Positions 22,795-24,616 of a stretch of 24,616 bases of DNA are shown here, one piece after another. Origin of the DNA: CAZDYP01 sp964509505 (GTDB lineage Bacteria > Chloroflexota > Anaerolineae > JACRMK01); NCBI GenBank assembly GCA_964509505.1, contig CAZDYP010000066.1:1-24616 (forward strand), given 5' to 3'. Numbering within the stretch: the first letter of the stretch is position 1; the number at the start of each line of letters is the position of its first letter. The position numbers and the translations under genes are program-made. The notes under the pieces were generated by a model. The model had not been told where the DNA came from, searched no databases, and saw nothing but the letters and a program-made list of their open reading frames with translations.

Positions 22795-23760
22795 ATGAGC
22801 AACAACGGTCACGATACTTACGTGAAAGGCAAAGACAACATCGAAGCCGTCATCCAAACGATTGACGAGGGTTTGGAACGCTTGCCTTCGTATATGGATT
22901 TGTATTTCAAATGGGAACGGCAACAATGGTCAACCCAAGAAATTGACTTCCGCATTGACCAACAGCAATGGGCTGCTGAGAGTGAACAAGCCCATCGCAA
23001 TCGCATGGGCTTGTATGTCGCGTTTTACGCGGGGGAGATGACTGTCGCCGACACGCTCACGCCTTACATCGCCGCAATGCCGCGTCTCGACCAGCGCGTG
23101 TTCCTGACGACGCAAGTGGTGGACGAAGCGCGGCACGTCGTCTTTTTCGATAAATGGTTTCGTGAAGTATTAGGGCAAGACCGCGCCATCATTGGCGACC
23201 AGATGAAAGAAGCGCAAGGTCAAATCGGGCCCTATTATGATTACATCTTTTACGATTTGTTGCCGCGCCTCTCTGCCGACATCGCCAAACATCCGGAAGA
23301 TATGGGCTTGCTCGTCGAAGGCGTGACGCTCTATCACATTTTCATCGAAGGCGCGTTGGCGTTGGGCAATCAAACGCGCACGCTGCAAAACTACAAAACG
23401 TGGGGCATCTTTCCCGGTTTTCAAGAAGGCTTCACCAACGTCGCGCGCGACGAATCGCGCCACGTCTTATTCGGCGTGAAGTTTTTGTATGACATGGTGC
23501 AAGCGGACAACCGTTACGCCTATCGCATCGTTGACTTCATCAACCCGTTGTTGGCGGGTCTGTATGATTTTGGCCGTCCTGCGCCCGAAGCCATTCCGTG
23601 GTTCTTGAAAAATGGGGCGGACGTGGACTGGATGCCGAAGTTTTATGCGAATGCCTTGCGTCGCAAGCTGCGCGCCATCGGCATCCAAGCGCACATCCCC
23701 GAACCCACGCCAACGCCAATTCCGCCCGAAGCGATTGCTGCCGCGCAAGCCGCTGCCTAG
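22795..23760 (+). CDS. R2lox-like Mn/Fe ligand-binding oxidase, copy 2
   Basis: A 321-residue paralogue of the preceding gene, roughly 60% identical by eye. The same six ligands are present (E81, E111, H114, E185, E220, H223), as are the crosslink pair V84 and Y180. Near-identical blocks are ETIDEGLERLPSYMDLYFKW (here QTID), MPRLDQRVFLTTQ, VVFFDKWFREVLG and DESRHVLFGVKFLYDMVQ. Differences cluster in the first 20 residues, in the segment at about residues 56-75, and in the helix region about residues 135-160 that lines the ligand cavity in R2lox, which suggests different ligands or a heterodimer. The C-terminus is Pro- and Ala-rich. ATG 22795 follows AAGGAG; a frame from 22744 includes only repeat-derived sequence. 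It is 75 bases downstream of copy 1 and probably co-transcribed. Confidence 0.85.
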   Translation: MSNNGHDTYVKGKDNIEAVIQTIDEGLERLPSYMDLYFKWERQQWSTQEIDFRIDQQQWAAESEQAHRNRMGLYVAFYAGEMTVADTLTPYIAAMPRLDQRVFLTTQVVDEARHVVFFDKWFREVLGQDRAIIGDQMKEAQGQIGPYYDYIFYDLLPRLSADIAKHPEDMGLLVEGVTLYHIFIEGALALGNQTRTLQNYKTWGIFPGFQEGFTNVARDESRHVLFGVKFLYDMVQADNRYAYRIVDFINPLLAGLYDFGRPAPEAIPWFLKNGADVDWMPKFYANALRRKLRAIGIQAHIPEPTPTPIPPEAIAAAQAAA

Positions 23761-23769
23761 TGGAGGGTT

Positions 23770-23883
23770 GATGGCTGAACGCCGATGGCGAATGGCTTAT
23801 ACCTACTATTCACCATTCGCTATTGGCTATCCGCTATCTACTATTCGCCATCCGCCATCTGCTATCGGCTATCTGCCATCCGC
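23770..23883. repeat. Largest heptamer array, four plus eleven units, locus 13
   Basis: Four units (GATGGCT, GAACGCC and two more) run in phase from 23770 to 23797. Then eleven units of the form YYRCYAT run without a slip from 23803 to 23879. GCGAATGG (23788-23795) pairs with CCATTCGC (23813-23820), and GATGGCGAAT (23784-23793) with ATTCGCCATC (23843-23852). The last unit runs straight into the ATG at 23884, so no Shine-Dalgarno can exist there. Confidence 0.92.
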
Positions 23884-24495
23884 ATGCCTCGCAAAAGTTT
23901 CCCCATCCGCCTCAGCACCGCGCCGCGCGATGCCAGCCTCATCAACAATTTGCCCGGCCGTTACGAGACCGAGAATTGGCGCGCCCATTATTGGGATGTG
24001 CGCGCCGACGGTGAACTGCATCATCGTCACTGTGAGCTGCAATTGCCGCGCGGGGGCGACGCCATCTATCCGCGCATACAAATTGGCGAGCTGGGCATTA
24101 TCAAAAAGGTCAGACCCTGGGGTGTCACCCTGGCAGCGCATTTCTTCGAAGCGCTGGCGTTTGACCCACTTGCCTATCTCACGCATGATACGGCGCGTTA
24201 CCCGCGCGGCGACGACGACGAAATTGTGGATGTCGTGTTGCGCGCTGCGAACTTTGACTTGCCCGCCGAGTTCATTATCGCCAGCGACGAGCATCCTTTC
24301 TTGCTGTTTGGTCCATCGGGTGAGTTGAAGGGGAGCTATCTCAACGGTCACTCGTACCTCGGCGCGCTGGCGTATTACGTCACGCAGGGGCGCAACACCG
24401 CGCCGATGAACACGATGCGTGAGCTCGACCGTGACCTCTATGAGCGTGCGGTGAAGAGCATGTTAGGAGAGCTGCGGAAAATGCGTGGCGCGTGA
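23884..24495 (+). CDS. Conserved-looking protein of unknown function, linked to R2lox pair
   Basis: A 203-residue protein that I do not recognise. It has no signal peptide or membrane helix from ATG 23884. Visible features are a His-rich strand HHRHCELQLPRGGD (about residues 49-62), an aromatic central part (RPWGVTLAAHFFEALAFDPLAYL) and a charged C-terminal helix (MRELDRDLYERAVKSMLGELRKM). The composition suggests an alpha+beta soluble protein; several His and Cys could bind a metal. A frame open from 23785 adds 33 hydrophobic residues that are only the translation of the heptamer array, so it is probably not real. It follows R2lox copy 2 by 123 bases on the same strand, and a role with those oxidases is an inference from position. 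Confidence 0.7.
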   Translation: MPRKSFPIRLSTAPRDASLINNLPGRYETENWRAHYWDVRADGELHHRHCELQLPRGGDAIYPRIQIGELGIIKKVRPWGVTLAAHFFEALAFDPLAYLTHDTARYPRGDDDEIVDVVLRAANFDLPAEFIIASDEHPFLLFGPSGELKGSYLNGHSYLGALAYYVTQGRNTAPMNTMRELDRDLYERAVKSMLGELRKMRGA

Positions 24496-24519
24496 AACGC
24501 AAAGCAAGAAAGAGGAACT

Positions 24520-24556
24520 AAACCTGTTTTCCCAACGATCTTGGAAAACAGGTTTT
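24520..24556 (+). terminator. Terminator-like hairpin after the 203-aa gene
   Basis: AAACCTGTTTTCC (24520-24532) pairs perfectly with GGAAAACAGGTTT (24543-24555), with TTTT at 24553-24556. It closely resembles the stem at 12408-12451 (one base pair changed in the shared core), so it may be a member of a dispersed hairpin family used as a terminator. Beyond it, 24557-24616 shows nothing I can identify. Confidence 0.75.
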
Positions 24557-24616
24557 GGCTCAGAAAGTGTTTTGAAAATATCAGACCGAGACCCTAACGG
24601 TTTCGCTGGCAAGCAA

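Noticed and set aside
21730..23760. Ribonucleotide reductase small subunits (nrdB/nrdF)
   Set aside because: No large subunit nearby; conserved Val and Tyr at crosslink positions and overall similarity favour R2lox.
23770..23883. CRISPR array
   Set aside because: Units are 7 bases and degenerate with no spacer/repeat alternation of 25-40 bases and no cas genes in the window.

Overview
The window is about 24.6 kb of a bacterial metagenome-style contig of moderately high GC. It carries 22 recognisable genes, one gene tail at the left edge, and one 100-N scaffold gap (11437-11536). Gene content suggests a Chloroflexota (Anaerolineae-like) bacterium: acyl-CoA dehydrogenase with etfBA, a pgeF-yggS-yggT-yggU run, RhaI-type rhamnose isomerase, and R2lox-type oxidases. 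This placement is an inference from gene families, not from a marker gene.

Layout. 1-4450: tail of a DinB-like protein, an MFS-type transporter, a ThiO-type glycine oxidase, a multi-pass membrane protein and, convergent across a strong bidirectional terminator, a CPBP-family membrane protease. 4532-11436, all minus strand: a NYN nuclease with LOTUS/winged-helix domains, then yggU, yggT, yggS, pgeF, etfA, etfB and an acyl-CoA dehydrogenase whose 5' part is lost in the gap. 11781-17103, minus strand: a YdcF-like protein, a CstB-like persulfide dioxygenase/rhodanese fusion, a PIG-L deacetylase, an HDAC-fold deacetylase and L-rhamnose isomerase. 17314-24495, plus strand: rhamnulokinase (divergent from the isomerase), a small 44-aa gene with its own promoter and terminator, an HNH endonuclease, an amidohydrolase, a long-spaced Rieske protein, two tandem R2lox-like di-metal oxidases and an unrecognised 203-aa protein.

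How genes work together. acd-etfB-etfA is a fatty-acid oxidation/electron-transfer set. rhaI and rhaB give the first two intracellular steps of L-rhamnose use, with two hydrolytic deacetylases behind rhaI. The right end holds the most novel-looking set: amidohydrolase, Rieske, two R2lox paralogues that keep all six metal ligands and both residues of the Val-Tyr crosslink, and a protein of unknown function. The R2lox pair has a good sigma70-type promoter overlapped by an inverted repeat.

The most striking non-coding signal is that many intergenic gaps are filled with degenerate tandem repeats of period 7. The heptamer differs at each locus, and many loci contain a second block that is its reverse complement, so the RNA or DNA could fold into long hairpins. 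These arrays resemble the heptanucleotide STRR repeats known from filamentous cyanobacteria. They often start within a few bases of a stop codon and end within a few bases of the next start codon, and several of those starts lack a Shine-Dalgarno sequence.
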